NCBI RefSeq assembly: GCF_900269665.1
Contig: NZ_LT985361.1
Span: forward strand, 8,848,174 to 8,912,173
Source of the DNA: Nocardia suismassiliense
Lineage (GTDB): Bacteria > Actinomycetota > Actinomycetes > Mycobacteriales > Mycobacteriaceae
Reading direction: 5' to 3'
Length of the DNA: 64,000 nt
Shown here: positions 44,726 through 53,530 of the stretch, one piece after another
Layout of the letters: each line of letters begins with the position of its first letter
Numbering within the stretch: position 1 is the first letter of the stretch
Program-made: the position numbers and the translations under genes
The notes under the pieces: generated by a model
Told to the model about the DNA's origin: nothing
Databases searched by the model: none
The model's input: the letters and a program-made list of their open reading frames with translations, nothing else

Positions 44726-45757
44726 ATGCGGGACATCGTCGACGACCTATTGCGGGTATGGCATTCCGGGCGGACCGGCGGGCTGGCCACCATAGTGCGC
44801 ACGATGGGCTCGGCACCCTTACCGGTCGGCTCGGCCATGCTCGTCGATCCGGACGGTGGCGTCTACGGCGCGGTCACCGACGGCGGGCTCGAGGAGATCG
44901 CCTACGAGGCCGTGCTGCATGCCGCGCGAACCGGTCAGCGCACGATGCACCGCTACGGCGTGGCTACCGGCATGGAGGGTAGCGCGGACCGCGACGGCAT
45001 GATGGATGTGTTCGTCGAACCGTTCTCGCGCAGGCACTTTCCCGAGTTTCCCCTCGTCGCCGCGGAGATCGCGGCGCACCGCCGGATCACCGTGTTCACC
45101 GTTGTGTGGAACTCCGATGCGGACCTGATCGGCCAGCACCTGATCACCGACAAACGCCACGGCACCGAGCTGCTCGCGCTGCCGGATTCCGATGTGTTCG
45201 TCGCGTCGTTCGCCCCGCCGCCGCGGCTGATCATCTTCGGCGCCAACTCTTTTGCCGCCGCGCTGACCGTGCAGGCCAAGCTGCTCGGCTACCGGGTCAC
45301 CATCTGCGACTCGCGGGAGAACTTCGCCAAGCCGGAGAAGTTCCCCGGCGCCGAGGTGGTCGTCGACTGGCCGCACCGGTACCTGAACACGCTGTCCTCG
45401 GCCGGTGAAATCGACAGCAGCACCGGCATCGTCGTCACCTCCCACGACCCGAAGTTCGAGATCCCGCTGCTCACCGTCGCGCTCCGACTACCCGAGCTCG
45501 GCTACCTCGGCGCCATGGGTGCGCGCACCGTGCACACCCAGCGCATGGAAGACCTCCGGGCGGGCGGCTTCTCCGAGGCGACGCTGTCCCGGTTGCATTC
45601 CCCCGCCGGGCTGGACGTGGGCGCGCGCACCGCCGCCGAGATGGCCGTCGCGATCGCCGCCGAGCTGATCGCCGCCAGGACCGAGCAGGCCGGACGGCAC
45701 GCGCAGTCCAGCACCAACCCGCAGCCGCTGAAAACTGTTGTCGGACTGAGCAGTTAA
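44726..45757 (+). CDS. XdhC-family molybdenum cofactor insertion protein
   Basis: 343 residues. N-terminal XdhC/CoxI domain (LATIVRTMGSAPLPVGSAML, GGLEEIAYEAVLHA) and a C-terminal Rossmann domain (IIFGANSFAAALTVQAKLLG, TSHDPKFEIPLLTVAL, GYLGAMGARTVHTQRM). It binds and sulfurates molybdenum cofactor for XDH. GGAG ribosome-binding site. Its stop overlaps that of the convergent lipoprotein gene. Pairs with the MocA-like gene. Confidence 0.9.
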   Translation: MRDIVDDLLRVWHSGRTGGLATIVRTMGSAPLPVGSAMLVDPDGGVYGAVTDGGLEEIAYEAVLHAARTGQRTMHRYGVATGMEGSADRDGMMDVFVEPFSRRHFPEFPLVAAEIAAHRRITVFTVVWNSDADLIGQHLITDKRHGTELLALPDSDVFVASFAPPPRLIIFGANSFAAALTVQAKLLGYRVTICDSRENFAKPEKFPGAEVVVDWPHRYLNTLSSAGEIDSSTGIVVTSHDPKFEIPLLTVALRLPELGYLGAMGARTVHTQRMEDLRAGGFSEATLSRLHSPAGLDVGARTAAEMAVAIAAELIAARTEQAGRHAQSSTNPQPLKTVVGLSS

Positions 45758-46848
45758 GCCTTCAGGCCCGGGTTCTCCGCATACACCTCGCGCAGCACGG
45801 ACAGGTCGAACAGCTGATCGGCCGTGATCGCCAGCTCGGCCGACCGCAGTGCGGTGATGTTCTGCTCGATCAGCCGGTCGGTCATGGTCAGCAGGCCGTT
45901 GGCGGCGGTATCCGGTGAGATGACCAGATCGTTCTGCGCCACCGCCTCTTTCGTCTGCTCGGCCAGGTCGAGCTTCTGATCCTTGCCGTACACCTCGACC
46001 GCGAGTCGCGCGGACTCCGCCGGGTCGGCCACTGCGTCCTTCCACCCCTTGATCTCGGCGACGAGGAAAGCCTTCAGCTTCTCCCGCTCCTTGTCGATGG
46101 TGGCCTGTTTGACGGTGAGTGTCTCGGCCACCAGTGGCAAGTTGTAGTCGGCGAACAGGAAGTGCGTGTTCGCGAATCCCTTGGCCGTCAGCGTGATCGG
46201 CTCGTTGGTCACGTAACTGACCCAGCCGTCGACCTCGCCGTTGGCCAGTGGGGACGGATCGAACTGCGCGGGCACGATGGTGACATCGCCCGGCTTCATG
46301 CCGTTGGCGGCGAGCAAGGCATGGAAGATCAGCTGATTGGTGTCCTGCACCCCGATCTTGCGGCCCTTCATGTCCTCGGGCGTCTTGATCGGCTTCGCGG
46401 CCGAGCTGACGATCGCGAAGGGGTTCTTCTGATAGGTGGTGGCGACGATCTTGGCGGGCAGACCCTCCAGCACCGCTCGGGCGGTGGTCTGCGGCGCGGA
46501 GAGGCCGAGCCAGATCTTGCCGGTGTCCAGCCCGGCCTCCACCGAGGTGCTCGCCGCGCCGCCCGCGATCAGGTCGACCGAGCCGAAACCCGCCTCCTTG
46601 AAGTAGCCCCTGCTGTCGGCGAAATACTCCCCGGCGAATTCGATGTTCTTCAGCCAGGACAGCTGGATCGCGACTTTTCCGTACTTTGAGCCGTCCGGGG
46701 TGGAGCCACCCGACGAGTCGGTGGCGTCGCCGCCACACGCGGCGAGCAGACCGGTACCGCCGAGCGCGGCGCCTGCCAGCGCGGAGTAACGAAGAAGAGA
46801 CCGTCGGTTCAGTGTCGGCCCGGACGAAAAACGATGTACGGGTGTCAT
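45754..46848 (-). CDS. ABC transporter substrate-binding lipoprotein (NMT1/ThiY type)
   Basis: 364 residues. Tat-like NRRSLLRYSAL followed by lipobox LLAAC with the lipidated Cys near residue 38. Mature protein is an NMT1/SsuA-like binding fold: QLSWLKNIEFAGEYFADSRG, AGGAASTSVEAGLDTGKI, GRKIGVQDTN. Ligands of this group include pyrimidines, sulfonates and flavins. Position beside the purine genes suggests a heterocycle, but this is inference. Last gene of the importer operon, 75 bases after permease 1. Confidence 0.87.
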   Translation of the reverse strand: MTPVHRFSSGPTLNRRSLLRYSALAGAALGGTGLLAACGGDATDSSGGSTPDGSKYGKVAIQLSWLKNIEFAGEYFADSRGYFKEAGFGSVDLIAGGAASTSVEAGLDTGKIWLGLSAPQTTARAVLEGLPAKIVATTYQKNPFAIVSSAAKPIKTPEDMKGRKIGVQDTNQLIFHALLAANGMKPGDVTIVPAQFDPSPLANGEVDGWVSYVTNEPITLTAKGFANTHFLFADYNLPLVAETLTVKQATIDKEREKLKAFLVAEIKGWKDAVADPAESARLAVEVYGKDQKLDLAEQTKEAVAQNDLVISPDTAANGLLTMTDRLIEQNITALRSAELAITADQLFDLSVLREVYAENPGLKA

Positions 46849-46923
46849 GGCCAGAATCTAGGTGGATTGCGTTTCATTTTCTTTACTTCGACGTTCCGAG
46901 CGATGATTTGCTCGAATTTCCCG

Positions 46924-47721
46924 CTAGGAGTTACCGGCATCGGCGCCGAACCGGGCCAGCACCAAGTTCTCCAGCACCCCGACGATCGCGTAGAGCAGCA
47001 CCGACACGATGGTGACGATGACGATCGACGACCACAGCTGATTGTATTGGAACGTCGGGATGGCCCGGATCAGACTGGCGCCCAATCCCGTTCCGCTGCC
47101 GAGCCATTCGCCGAGCAGCGCACCGATCAGCGCGCCCGGCACCGAGATTCGCGCCGCGGCGAACACCGAGGGCAGCGCGGCGGGCACCGCGACCATGCGC
47201 AAACCCGTCCATCGGGACCCGCCGTAGGCGGTGATCAGATCCATCGCCTGCTGCGGCGCGTTGCGCAACCCGGCCATGATCATCACCAGCGCCGGGAAGA
47301 ACACCACGATCGCGGCCAGCACGGCGACCCCGCCGACCCCGCGGCCGAACACCAGCACGATGATCGGGGCGAGCACGACCAGCGGCACCGAGCGCAGCAG
47401 CATCGCCACCGGCAGGAAGGTCTGCTCCACCGCGGCGAACGATACGAACAGCGCGGCCACCACCAGCGCGGCGAGCATGCCGCAGCCGAAGCCGATTGCC
47501 GCGTCCCGCAACGTGATCTGCAAATCGTCGAGCAGCACCGCCCGCGCGGCACCCGCGCCGGGGGAGGTCACCAGGTAGCGCCAGATGTCCTCCGGCGACT
47601 TGCCCACTCGCGGACCGACCTGTGGAAACGCCTTCAGGAAGACGTACCAGATCACCAGCATCAACAACAGCGAGGTGAACAGCGGGAACAAGAACTTGCC
47701 GATTCGCCCGACCACTTTCAT
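46924..47721 (-). CDS. ABC transporter permease 1 (NitT/TauT type)
   Basis: 265 residues, about six membrane helices, with the EAA loop in AYGGSRWTGLRMVAVPAALP. ATG 47721 is preferred over the GTG at 47727 as GGAGGAG lies at the right distance. Its start overlaps the stop of the 35-codon ORF (ATGA). Partner of permease 2. Confidence 0.87.
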   Translation of the reverse strand: MKVVGRIGKFLFPLFTSLLLMLVIWYVFLKAFPQVGPRVGKSPEDIWRYLVTSPGAGAARAVLLDDLQITLRDAAIGFGCGMLAALVVAALFVSFAAVEQTFLPVAMLLRSVPLVVLAPIIVLVFGRGVGGVAVLAAIVVFFPALVMIMAGLRNAPQQAMDLITAYGGSRWTGLRMVAVPAALPSVFAAARISVPGALIGALLGEWLGSGTGLGASLIRAIPTFQYNQLWSSIVIVTIVSVLLYAIVGVLENLVLARFGADAGNS

Positions 47722-47825
47722 CGCCACTCCTCCGCGCTGACGCGCACATCATGTCCCGCAGTGATCGTCGGCAATTCGATGCAGGCCAACGGAATTCGTG
47801 CGTGCCGCAGTTCGGCGGTGCTCAT
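47718..47825 (-). CDS. 35-codon ORF nested between the two permease genes
   Basis: ATG at 47825 overlaps the permease 2 stop and its TGA at 47718 overlaps the permease 1 ATG, giving four-base ATGA junctions on both sides. Translation: begins MSTAELRHARIPLACIEL and ends HDVRVSAEEWR; no membrane helix or signal peptide. The last codons carry the GGAGGAG used by permease 1. It may be a real small subunit, or a coupling ORF that keeps ribosomes moving between permease genes. Not recognised in any family. Confidence 0.55.
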   Translation of the reverse strand: MSTAELRHARIPLACIELPTITAGHDVRVSAEEWR

Positions 47826-48568
47826 CGCGCCGCCTGGGTGGTCCACGGCGCGACGACGCGGGCGGCCAGTGCGATGACCGCGTAACCGAGCCCGGCCAGC
47901 GCCGCTGCGGCCAGGGCCATACCCCAGGTGCGTGGCACGTTGTAAGCCGTCTGCGCGGCGGTGAGCGCGACGCCGATCCCGCTGTCGACACCGCCGAGGT
48001 ACTCGCCGATGATCGCGCCGAGCACCGCCGACGGTGCCGCGATCTTCAACGCCGCGAACGTATTCGGCAACGCCGAGATCAACCGCACCCGGTACAGCTG
48101 TTGCCAGCGCCCGCCGCCGTAGGCCCGCACCAGGTCCAGGCTGGTCCGATCGGCCGAGCGCAGTCCGGTCACCGTGCCGACCATGGTGGTGAAGAAGCAG
48201 TACATCGCGGCGAGGAACACCGTCGGAGTGCGGCCGCCGAACACCACCAGGATGATCGGACCGAGCGCGAGCAGCGGCGTGCAGTAACTCAGAATCGCCA
48301 GCTGCGTGGCCAGCGATTCGATCTGCGGGATCACCATGATGAGCATTGCCAGCGCGATGGCGAGACCGTTGCCCCACAGGAAGCCCTGGAGCGCGCCGAG
48401 TGCGGTGATCCGGAAATTCGGGCCGTACAAACCCCATCCGTCGGAGTACATGGTGTGCAACACCGTCCACGGGCTCGGCACGGTGCCACCCGCGACACCG
48501 AGCGCGGCGAGCAGCCACCACACCCCGACCAGCCCCGCGACGCCGAGCACTGCGCCGATCCGCTTCAT
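47822..48568 (-). CDS. ABC transporter permease 2 (NitT/TauT type)
   Basis: 248 residues, six membrane helices, EAA loop in AYGGGRWQQLYRVRLISALP. Start overlaps the ATPase stop (ATGA). Different enough from permease 1 to expect a heterodimeric channel. Confidence 0.87.
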   Translation of the reverse strand: MKRIGAVLGVAGLVGVWWLLAALGVAGGTVPSPWTVLHTMYSDGWGLYGPNFRITALGALQGFLWGNGLAIALAMLIMVIPQIESLATQLAILSYCTPLLALGPIILVVFGGRTPTVFLAAMYCFFTTMVGTVTGLRSADRTSLDLVRAYGGGRWQQLYRVRLISALPNTFAALKIAAPSAVLGAIIGEYLGGVDSGIGVALTAAQTAYNVPRTWGMALAAAALAGLGYAVIALAARVVAPWTTQAAR

Positions 48569-49407
48569 GCCGGCACCGCGCCGGTACTCGACTTCCCGGC
48601 GGCGGTGCCCAGCGCACCGCCGGTGCCGGACTTGCCGAACAGCAGTTCCGACAGGTAGTCGTGCAGCCGATGGAATTCGAGGGTCCGCATCATCTCCGGG
48701 GTGCGCGGGCGGGGCAGATCGATCTCCACCAGTTCCAGCACCCGGCCCGGGCGCGGACTCATCACCGCGACCACGTCGGAGAGGAACACCGCCTCGGCGA
48801 TGCCGTGGGTGACCATCAGCGTGGTCGCGGGCTGCTCCGTCCAGATCCGCAGCAACTCCAGGTTGAGGCGCTGCCTGGTCATATCGTCGAGCGCGCCGAA
48901 CGGTTCGTCGAGCAGCAGCACGGTGGGCTGCACCACCAGCGCCCTGGCGATCGAGACGCGCTGACGCATGCCGCCCGACAGCTGGGCGGGCTTGGCCTTC
49001 TCGAAACCCTCCAGCCCGACCAGCCGAATCAGGTCCGCGATCAGCGCCGGGTCCGCCGTCCGGCCCGCCACCTGCAAGGGCAACTTGATGTTCGACTCCA
49101 CCGAGCGCCACGGCAGCAGCGCCGAATCCTGGAAGGCAATGCCGAGCTCGTGGCGGCGCACCAGCTCGGCGGGGGTCTGGCCGTCGATGAGGGTCGTACC
49201 CGCGGTCGGCGTTTCCAGCCCGGCCAAGATGCGCAGCACGGTCGACTTGCCGCAGCCGGACGGGCCGAGCAGCGACAGGAACGTGCCCTGCGCGGTGTGC
49301 AGGTCGACGGAGTCCAGCGCCGGCACCGTTTTCCTGCCTACCCGGAAGGTTTTGGTCAAGCCGCTGATCTGAATTCCGGTCCCCCCGGTACTGCTCTCGC
49401 CACGCAT
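48565..49407 (-). CDS. ABC transporter ATP-binding protein (NitT/TauT type)
   Basis: 280 residues. Walker A GPSGCGKST, Q-loop IAFQDSALLPW, signature LSGGMRQR, Walker B LLLDEPFGALDD, switch His in MVTHGIAEAV: complete NitT/TauT-class ATPase. First gene of the importer operon. TAGGGT seven bases before ATG 49407 suggests leaderless transcription; a GTG three codons upstream is the alternative. The C-terminal 20 residues are a low-complexity Gly/Ser tail. Confidence 0.93.
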   Translation of the reverse strand: MRGESSTGGTGIQISGLTKTFRVGRKTVPALDSVDLHTAQGTFLSLLGPSGCGKSTVLRILAGLETPTAGTTLIDGQTPAELVRRHELGIAFQDSALLPWRSVESNIKLPLQVAGRTADPALIADLIRLVGLEGFEKAKPAQLSGGMRQRVSIARALVVQPTVLLLDEPFGALDDMTRQRLNLELLRIWTEQPATTLMVTHGIAEAVFLSDVVAVMSPRPGRVLELVEIDLPRPRTPEMMRTLEFHRLHDYLSELLFGKSGTGGALGTAAGKSSTGAVPA

Positions 49408-49556
49408 GACCGTCACCCTAGAAGCGAGCCATTGCGCCGATATTGCGAATCGGGATCCCAGATTTCGCCGTCGTTACGCGCCGACGTGTTTTCGATCGCC
49501 GCGAGCCGATATCGCGCCGATGGATGACATCGGTCCGCGCGCGGGTTGCACCACAG

Positions 49557-50240
49557 GTGAACCCGATCATCGCGCTGCTCGACGCCAAGCTGCACATCGC
49601 AGGCTCGGAGATCCTCTGGCGCGAGGTGATCGGTAATGGTTTCGGCCTCGCCTCCGCCATCGGTGGCATGCGCCGTCGCGTCTGGGCCTGGCCGATCGGT
49701 ATCGGCGGGAACGCGCTGCTGTTCACCGTTTTCGTCGGCGGCGTCTTCAACACCCCGCAGCAGCTGAACATGGCGGGCCAGGCCGGGCGCCAGCTGATGT
49801 TCATCGCGGTCAGCGTCTACGGCTGGTGGAGCTGGCACCGGCACGCCAACGAGACCGGTCTCGAACACCGCGGCGTCGAGCCGCGCTGGGCGAGCAATCG
49901 CGAACGTCTAGTCCTGGTCGCCGCCATGCTGCTCGGCACCGCCGCGTTCGCCCAGCTCTTCGCCGTCATCGGCTCGTACGGTCCGTGGGCCGAAGCTTGG
50001 ATCTTCACCGGCTCGGTGCTGGCCACCTACGGCATGGCCCGCGGGCTGGCCGAGTTCTGGCTCATCTGGATCGCCGTCGACCTCGTCGGCATCCCCCTGC
50101 TGGTGAAGGCGGGCTACTACCCCTCGGCCACCCTCTACTTCGTCTATGCGGGCTTCGTGGCCTGGGGTTTCGTCGTCTGGATGCGCAGCATCCGCCCGGT
50201 GCTCCCGCCCGCTGCGGTGCCGCTGGCCACGACCCCCTAG
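49557..50240 (+). CDS. pnuC: PnuC-type vitamin transporter
   Basis: 227 residues, about seven helices. REVIGNGFGLASAIGGMRRR followed by VWAWPIGIGGNALLFTVF, SVYGWWSWHRH and FWLIWIAVDLVGIPL match PnuC transporters of nicotinamide riboside (or related vitamins). GTG 49557 gives VNPIIALLD, the usual PnuC start; an ATG at 49524 is possible. No NAD-salvage kinase is nearby, so the ligand is not certain. Its stop is one base before a long hairpin leading into the MFS gene. Confidence 0.85.
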   Translation: MNPIIALLDAKLHIAGSEILWREVIGNGFGLASAIGGMRRRVWAWPIGIGGNALLFTVFVGGVFNTPQQLNMAGQAGRQLMFIAVSVYGWWSWHRHANETGLEHRGVEPRWASNRERLVLVAAMLLGTAAFAQLFAVIGSYGPWAEAWIFTGSVLATYGMARGLAEFWLIWIAVDLVGIPLLVKAGYYPSATLYFVYAGFVAWGFVVWMRSIRPVLPPAAVPLATTP

Positions 50241-50241
50241 A

Positions 50242-50317
50242 AAAAGTCCGGCTTCCTCCGATGAATCGGCGTCCCCGCACCGGTAGGTACTGGCGAAACC
50301 TTCGGAGGAGGACTTTT
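50242..50317 (+). promoter_or_regulatory. Long hairpin enclosing the MFS ribosome-binding site
   Basis: AAAAGTCC (50242-50249) pairs with GGACTTTT (50310-50317), and CCTCCGA (50255-50261) with TCGGAGG (50302-50308): 15 base pairs with a small internal loop and a 40-base apical loop. The right arm holds the GGAGGAGG ribosome-binding site of the gene starting at 50322. It could also end pnuC transcription (T-rich right arm). RNA-level control of an exporter is inference. Confidence 0.65.
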
Positions 50318-50321
50318 CGCC

Positions 50322-51749
50322 ATGACGATGACTGTTCGACAGCGCTGGGTGCTCGCGGTGACCTCAGTGGCCGCGCTGATGACGGTGCTGGATGCGCTGG
50401 TGGTCACCACCGCCCTGTCCGCCATCCAGCGGGAGCTGCACGCGTCGATCGCCGAGCTGGAATGGACGATCAACGCGTACATGCTGAGCTTCGCGGTGCT
50501 GCTGATGGCGGGCGCGGCGCTCGGTGACCGGTACGGCCGCAGACGGGTGCTCGCCGTCGGACTAGGCCTGTTCGGGCTGGCGTCGGCGGCGTGTGCGCTG
50601 GCACCGAGTCTGGAGTGGTTGATCGCCGCGCGGGCGGTGCAGGGTGTCGGCGCCGCGGCGGTCATGCCGACGGCGACCGCGCTGCTCTCGGCCGCGTTCC
50701 CGCCGGAGCAGCGGAGCAAGGCGCTCGGATTGTTCGCTGCCGTCACGGGATTGGCGACCGCGGGCGGGCCGCTGGTGGGCGGCGCGGTGGTGCAGGGCTT
50801 GGCGTGGCAGTGGATCTTCTGGCTCAACATTCCGATCGCCGCGGTGCTGATTCCGTTGCTGTGCACCAGGATCCAGGAAAGTTTCGGCCAGGCGCGAAAA
50901 GTGGACCTGCTTGGCATTCTGCTGGTCAGCGCCGGTGCGTTCGGGCTGGTGTGGGGACTGCTGCGCGGCAACGAAACCGGTTGGGCGAGTGCCGAAGTGG
51001 TGCTGGCGTTCGGCCTGGGCGCGCTGGCGATAATCGGCTTCGTCCGGTGGGAGCTGCGTATCGACGCACCGATGATGCCGATGCGTTTCTTCGCATCGCG
51101 GGCCTTCGCGGCCGGAAATGTGGTGGGATTCCTGCTTTCCGCGTCGATCGCGACCGGCGCGTTCTTCTTCGCGCAGTTCCTGCAGATCGTGCTGCGCGCC
51201 GATCCGCTCGGCGCCGGTCTGCGATTGGCGCCGTGGACGGTGACGCTGTTCGTGGTCGCGCCGATCGCCGGACGCCAGGTCAACCGATTCGGTGAGCGGC
51301 CGCTGATCGTGCTCGGGCTTTCCATGCAGGCGGCGGGCTACTGCTGGATCACGCTGATCGCCGATCCCGCGCTGTCCTATGCCGCCCTGGTCGCGCCGTT
51401 CGTGCTGTCGGGGATCGGCGTCTCGATGACGATTCCCGCCGCACAGAGCGCGGTGCTGCGTGCGGTGCCGATGGCGGCGGTCGGTGCCGCGTCCGGCACC
51501 TTCAATACGATGCGCCAACTCGGTTTCGCGTTCGGCGTCGCGTTGCCCACCGCGGTGTTCGCGGCGGTCGGCGGGCTCGAGTCGGCCGGTGCGTTCAGCG
51601 CGGGCTTCGCCGCCGCGATGGGGACGGCGGCCCTACTGGCACTCGTGGGCGCGGCGGTCGGTGCGCTCATTCCCGCCGGTACCCCGGTCGCTACGGAGGC
51701 GACAAGATCCGCACCGAGGCCTGCGGATCTGTCGGGGACCAGCGCATGA
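50322..51749 (+). CDS. DHA2-family (EmrB/QacA-type) drug exporter
   Basis: 475 residues, 14 membrane helices. Motifs: VLDALVVTTALSAIQREL (motif D1), LGDRYGRRRVL (motif A), ARAVQGVGAAAVMPTATALL (motif B), AVTGLATAGGPLVGGAVV (motif C). Proton-coupled efflux of drugs or toxic metabolites. Excellent ribosome-binding site GGAGGAGG, but within a predicted stem. The ECF sigma factor gene follows closely. Confidence 0.92.
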   Translation: MTMTVRQRWVLAVTSVAALMTVLDALVVTTALSAIQRELHASIAELEWTINAYMLSFAVLLMAGAALGDRYGRRRVLAVGLGLFGLASAACALAPSLEWLIAARAVQGVGAAAVMPTATALLSAAFPPEQRSKALGLFAAVTGLATAGGPLVGGAVVQGLAWQWIFWLNIPIAAVLIPLLCTRIQESFGQARKVDLLGILLVSAGAFGLVWGLLRGNETGWASAEVVLAFGLGALAIIGFVRWELRIDAPMMPMRFFASRAFAAGNVVGFLLSASIATGAFFFAQFLQIVLRADPLGAGLRLAPWTVTLFVVAPIAGRQVNRFGERPLIVLGLSMQAAGYCWITLIADPALSYAALVAPFVLSGIGVSMTIPAAQSAVLRAVPMAAVGAASGTFNTMRQLGFAFGVALPTAVFAAVGGLESAGAFSAGFAAAMGTAALLALVGAAVGALIPAGTPVATEATRSAPRPADLSGTSA

Positions 51750-51790
51750 CCAGCAGCCGAATCGGCTCCGGCGCAGTAGGTTGTCCACCC

Positions 51791-52756
51791 ATGACGGTCA
51801 GCGCGGATTTCACCGCCAAGGCGATGGCGCACCGCCCCGAGTTGCTCGCGCACTGCTACCGCATGCTCGGCTCCATCCACGACGCCGAGGATCTGGTGCA
51901 GGAGACCATGCTGCGGGCCTGGCGCGCGGCCGACCGGTTCGACCCCGAGCGAGCCTCGCTGCGCACCTGGCTGTACCGCATTGCGACCAATGCCTGCCTG
52001 ACCGCGCTGGAACAGCGCGCCCGTCGAGCCTTACCGGTCGATCTCGGTGGTCCCGCCGAGACGGTGCGGATGCGCCCGGAGCGACATCCGGAACTGCCCT
52101 GGTTGGAGCCGATTCCCGATGGGCTGCTCGGCAATTCGGCCGACGACCCGGCCACGGTGGTCGCGGCCCGCAGCGGTATCCGGCTGGCCTTTGTCGCCGC
52201 GCTGCAATATCTGCCCGCCCGGCAGCGGGCCGTGCTGATCCTGCGCGACGTGCTGGCCTGGTCCGCCGCCGAGGTCGCCGATTTGCTCGACACTTCCCCT
52301 GCCGCAGTCAACAGCGCGCTGCAACGCGCACGCACCCAGCTCGCCAAGGTCGCGCCGATGGTCGATCAGATGTCCGAATCCCTCAGCCCAGCCGAACGAG
52401 CGGTGATCGACCGCTATGTCGCCGCGTTCGGCGACAGCGATATGGCGGGGCTCAGCAAGCTGCTTGTCGACGACGTCGTCTTCGAAATGCCGCCCGCCCT
52501 GGTGTGGTTCGCGGGACGGGCCCAGGTGCTGGAGTTCTTCGCGGACAAGGTGGGCCGGGGCAAGGAGGCTTGGCGGGCGATTCCCACGGCCGCCAATACC
52601 CAGCCGGCCGTCGCCTACTACCTGATCGACGAAACCGGCGTCCACCGAGCACATTCCATTCATGTGCTCGGCACGAAAGACTCGTCGATCGAGCGCATCA
52701 CCGTCTTCCTCAACCGGGACCTGTTCCCGCTCTTCGGGTTACCGCTTACCCAGTGA
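51791..52756 (+). CDS. ECF sigma factor with SnoaL-like domain (SigG/SigX5 type)
   Basis: 321 residues. Sigma region 2: ELLAHCYRMLGSIHDAEDLV and RTWLYRIATNACLTALEQR; region 4: ARQRAVLILRDVLAWSAAEV and LDTSPAAVNSALQRARTQL; C-terminal SnoaL/NTF2-like domain from about residue 200 (AVIDRYVAAFGDSDMAGL), usual in this group, modulating activity without a classic anti-sigma factor. ATG 51791 follows TAGGTT by eight bases (leaderless); an ATG at 51746 overlapping the MFS stop is the alternative. Confidence 0.9.
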   Translation: MTVSADFTAKAMAHRPELLAHCYRMLGSIHDAEDLVQETMLRAWRAADRFDPERASLRTWLYRIATNACLTALEQRARRALPVDLGGPAETVRMRPERHPELPWLEPIPDGLLGNSADDPATVVAARSGIRLAFVAALQYLPARQRAVLILRDVLAWSAAEVADLLDTSPAAVNSALQRARTQLAKVAPMVDQMSESLSPAERAVIDRYVAAFGDSDMAGLSKLLVDDVVFEMPPALVWFAGRAQVLEFFADKVGRGKEAWRAIPTAANTQPAVAYYLIDETGVHRAHSIHVLGTKDSSIERITVFLNRDLFPLFGLPLTQ

Positions 52757-52777
52757 GCTGCTGAGCGCCGGGGGACT

Positions 52778-53521
52778 TCAGTCTTTTTGTGTCGCAGCGT
52801 CGGCGAAGAGCTTGGCGAGGGTTTCCGCGATATTGGCGGACCGGTCGAAGTGGTAACCGCGATCGGCGGCGTGGCCCGCGAAGAGGTGCCAGGCGGAGGA
52901 GGTGAGCATGCGGGCGATGGTTTCCTGGTCGGGGCGTTCAGCACCGGGCGGGGTGCCGATGTACTGCGTGACAATGCCCTCCACCAGGCCGACCAGCCCG
53001 TAGACGAGCGGGCGGTACGGCACCACGTCGATGGCGAGCATGGTCGTCCACGACGAGAACTGTTGCCACAGTGCCTCGGCCACCCGGTGTCTGCCGATGG
53101 TCAGGCTGGTCTCTCCCGCCGCGTGCCCGTGCACCGGACCGTTCTGCCCGAACTGATACAGAGTGGGATGTTCGGCCGCCCAGCTCACCACCCGGCGCAT
53201 GATCTCGTGGAACATCTGCTCCGCGGTCTTGGTGGGGTCGAGCACGAACAGCGCCTCCACCTCGGCCACGTAGTGGTCCAGGATGTACTCGCGCACCCGG
53301 GCGTCCAGGTCTTCCCGATTGTCGAACTGCCGGTAGACCACCGAGCGCGCCAGTCCGGCTCGCTCGGCGATCTGCTGGATGGATACCTCGGCGGCCGGGC
53401 CGTGCTCCTCGATCAACGCGACGGCCGCCGCCAGGATCTGTGCCTGCCTGGTCGAGTTGTGTTCGTCCCAGCGCTGTCCGCCCGAGCGCCTGCGATGGCT
53501 ACGCATGTGGGCGGGTTTCAC
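52778..53521 (-). CDS. TetR-family regulator, downstream of P450
   Basis: 247 residues, GTG start nine bases after the P450 stop. HTH: RQAQILAAAVALIEEHGPAA, VSIQQIAERAGLARSVVYRQF. The C-terminal domain has hydrophobic helices (LYQFGQNGPVHGHA). Cotranscribed with the P450 gene and the likely ligand of the palindromes upstream of it. An ATG at 53506 is an alternative start. Confidence 0.85.
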   Translation of the reverse strand: MKPAHMRSHRRRSGGQRWDEHNSTRQAQILAAAVALIEEHGPAAEVSIQQIAERAGLARSVVYRQFDNREDLDARVREYILDHYVAEVEALFVLDPTKTAEQMFHEIMRRVVSWAAEHPTLYQFGQNGPVHGHAAGETSLTIGRHRVAEALWQQFSSWTTMLAIDVVPYRPLVYGLVGLVEGIVTQYIGTPPGAERPDQETIARMLTSSAWHLFAGHAADRGYHFDRSANIAETLAKLFADAATQKD

Positions 53522-53530
53522 GGTTATCGA

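Noticed and set aside
43459..44838. 459-codon version of OHCU decarboxylase
   Set aside because: The upstream part is antisense to the MocA-like gene; the family start matches the ATG at 43962.
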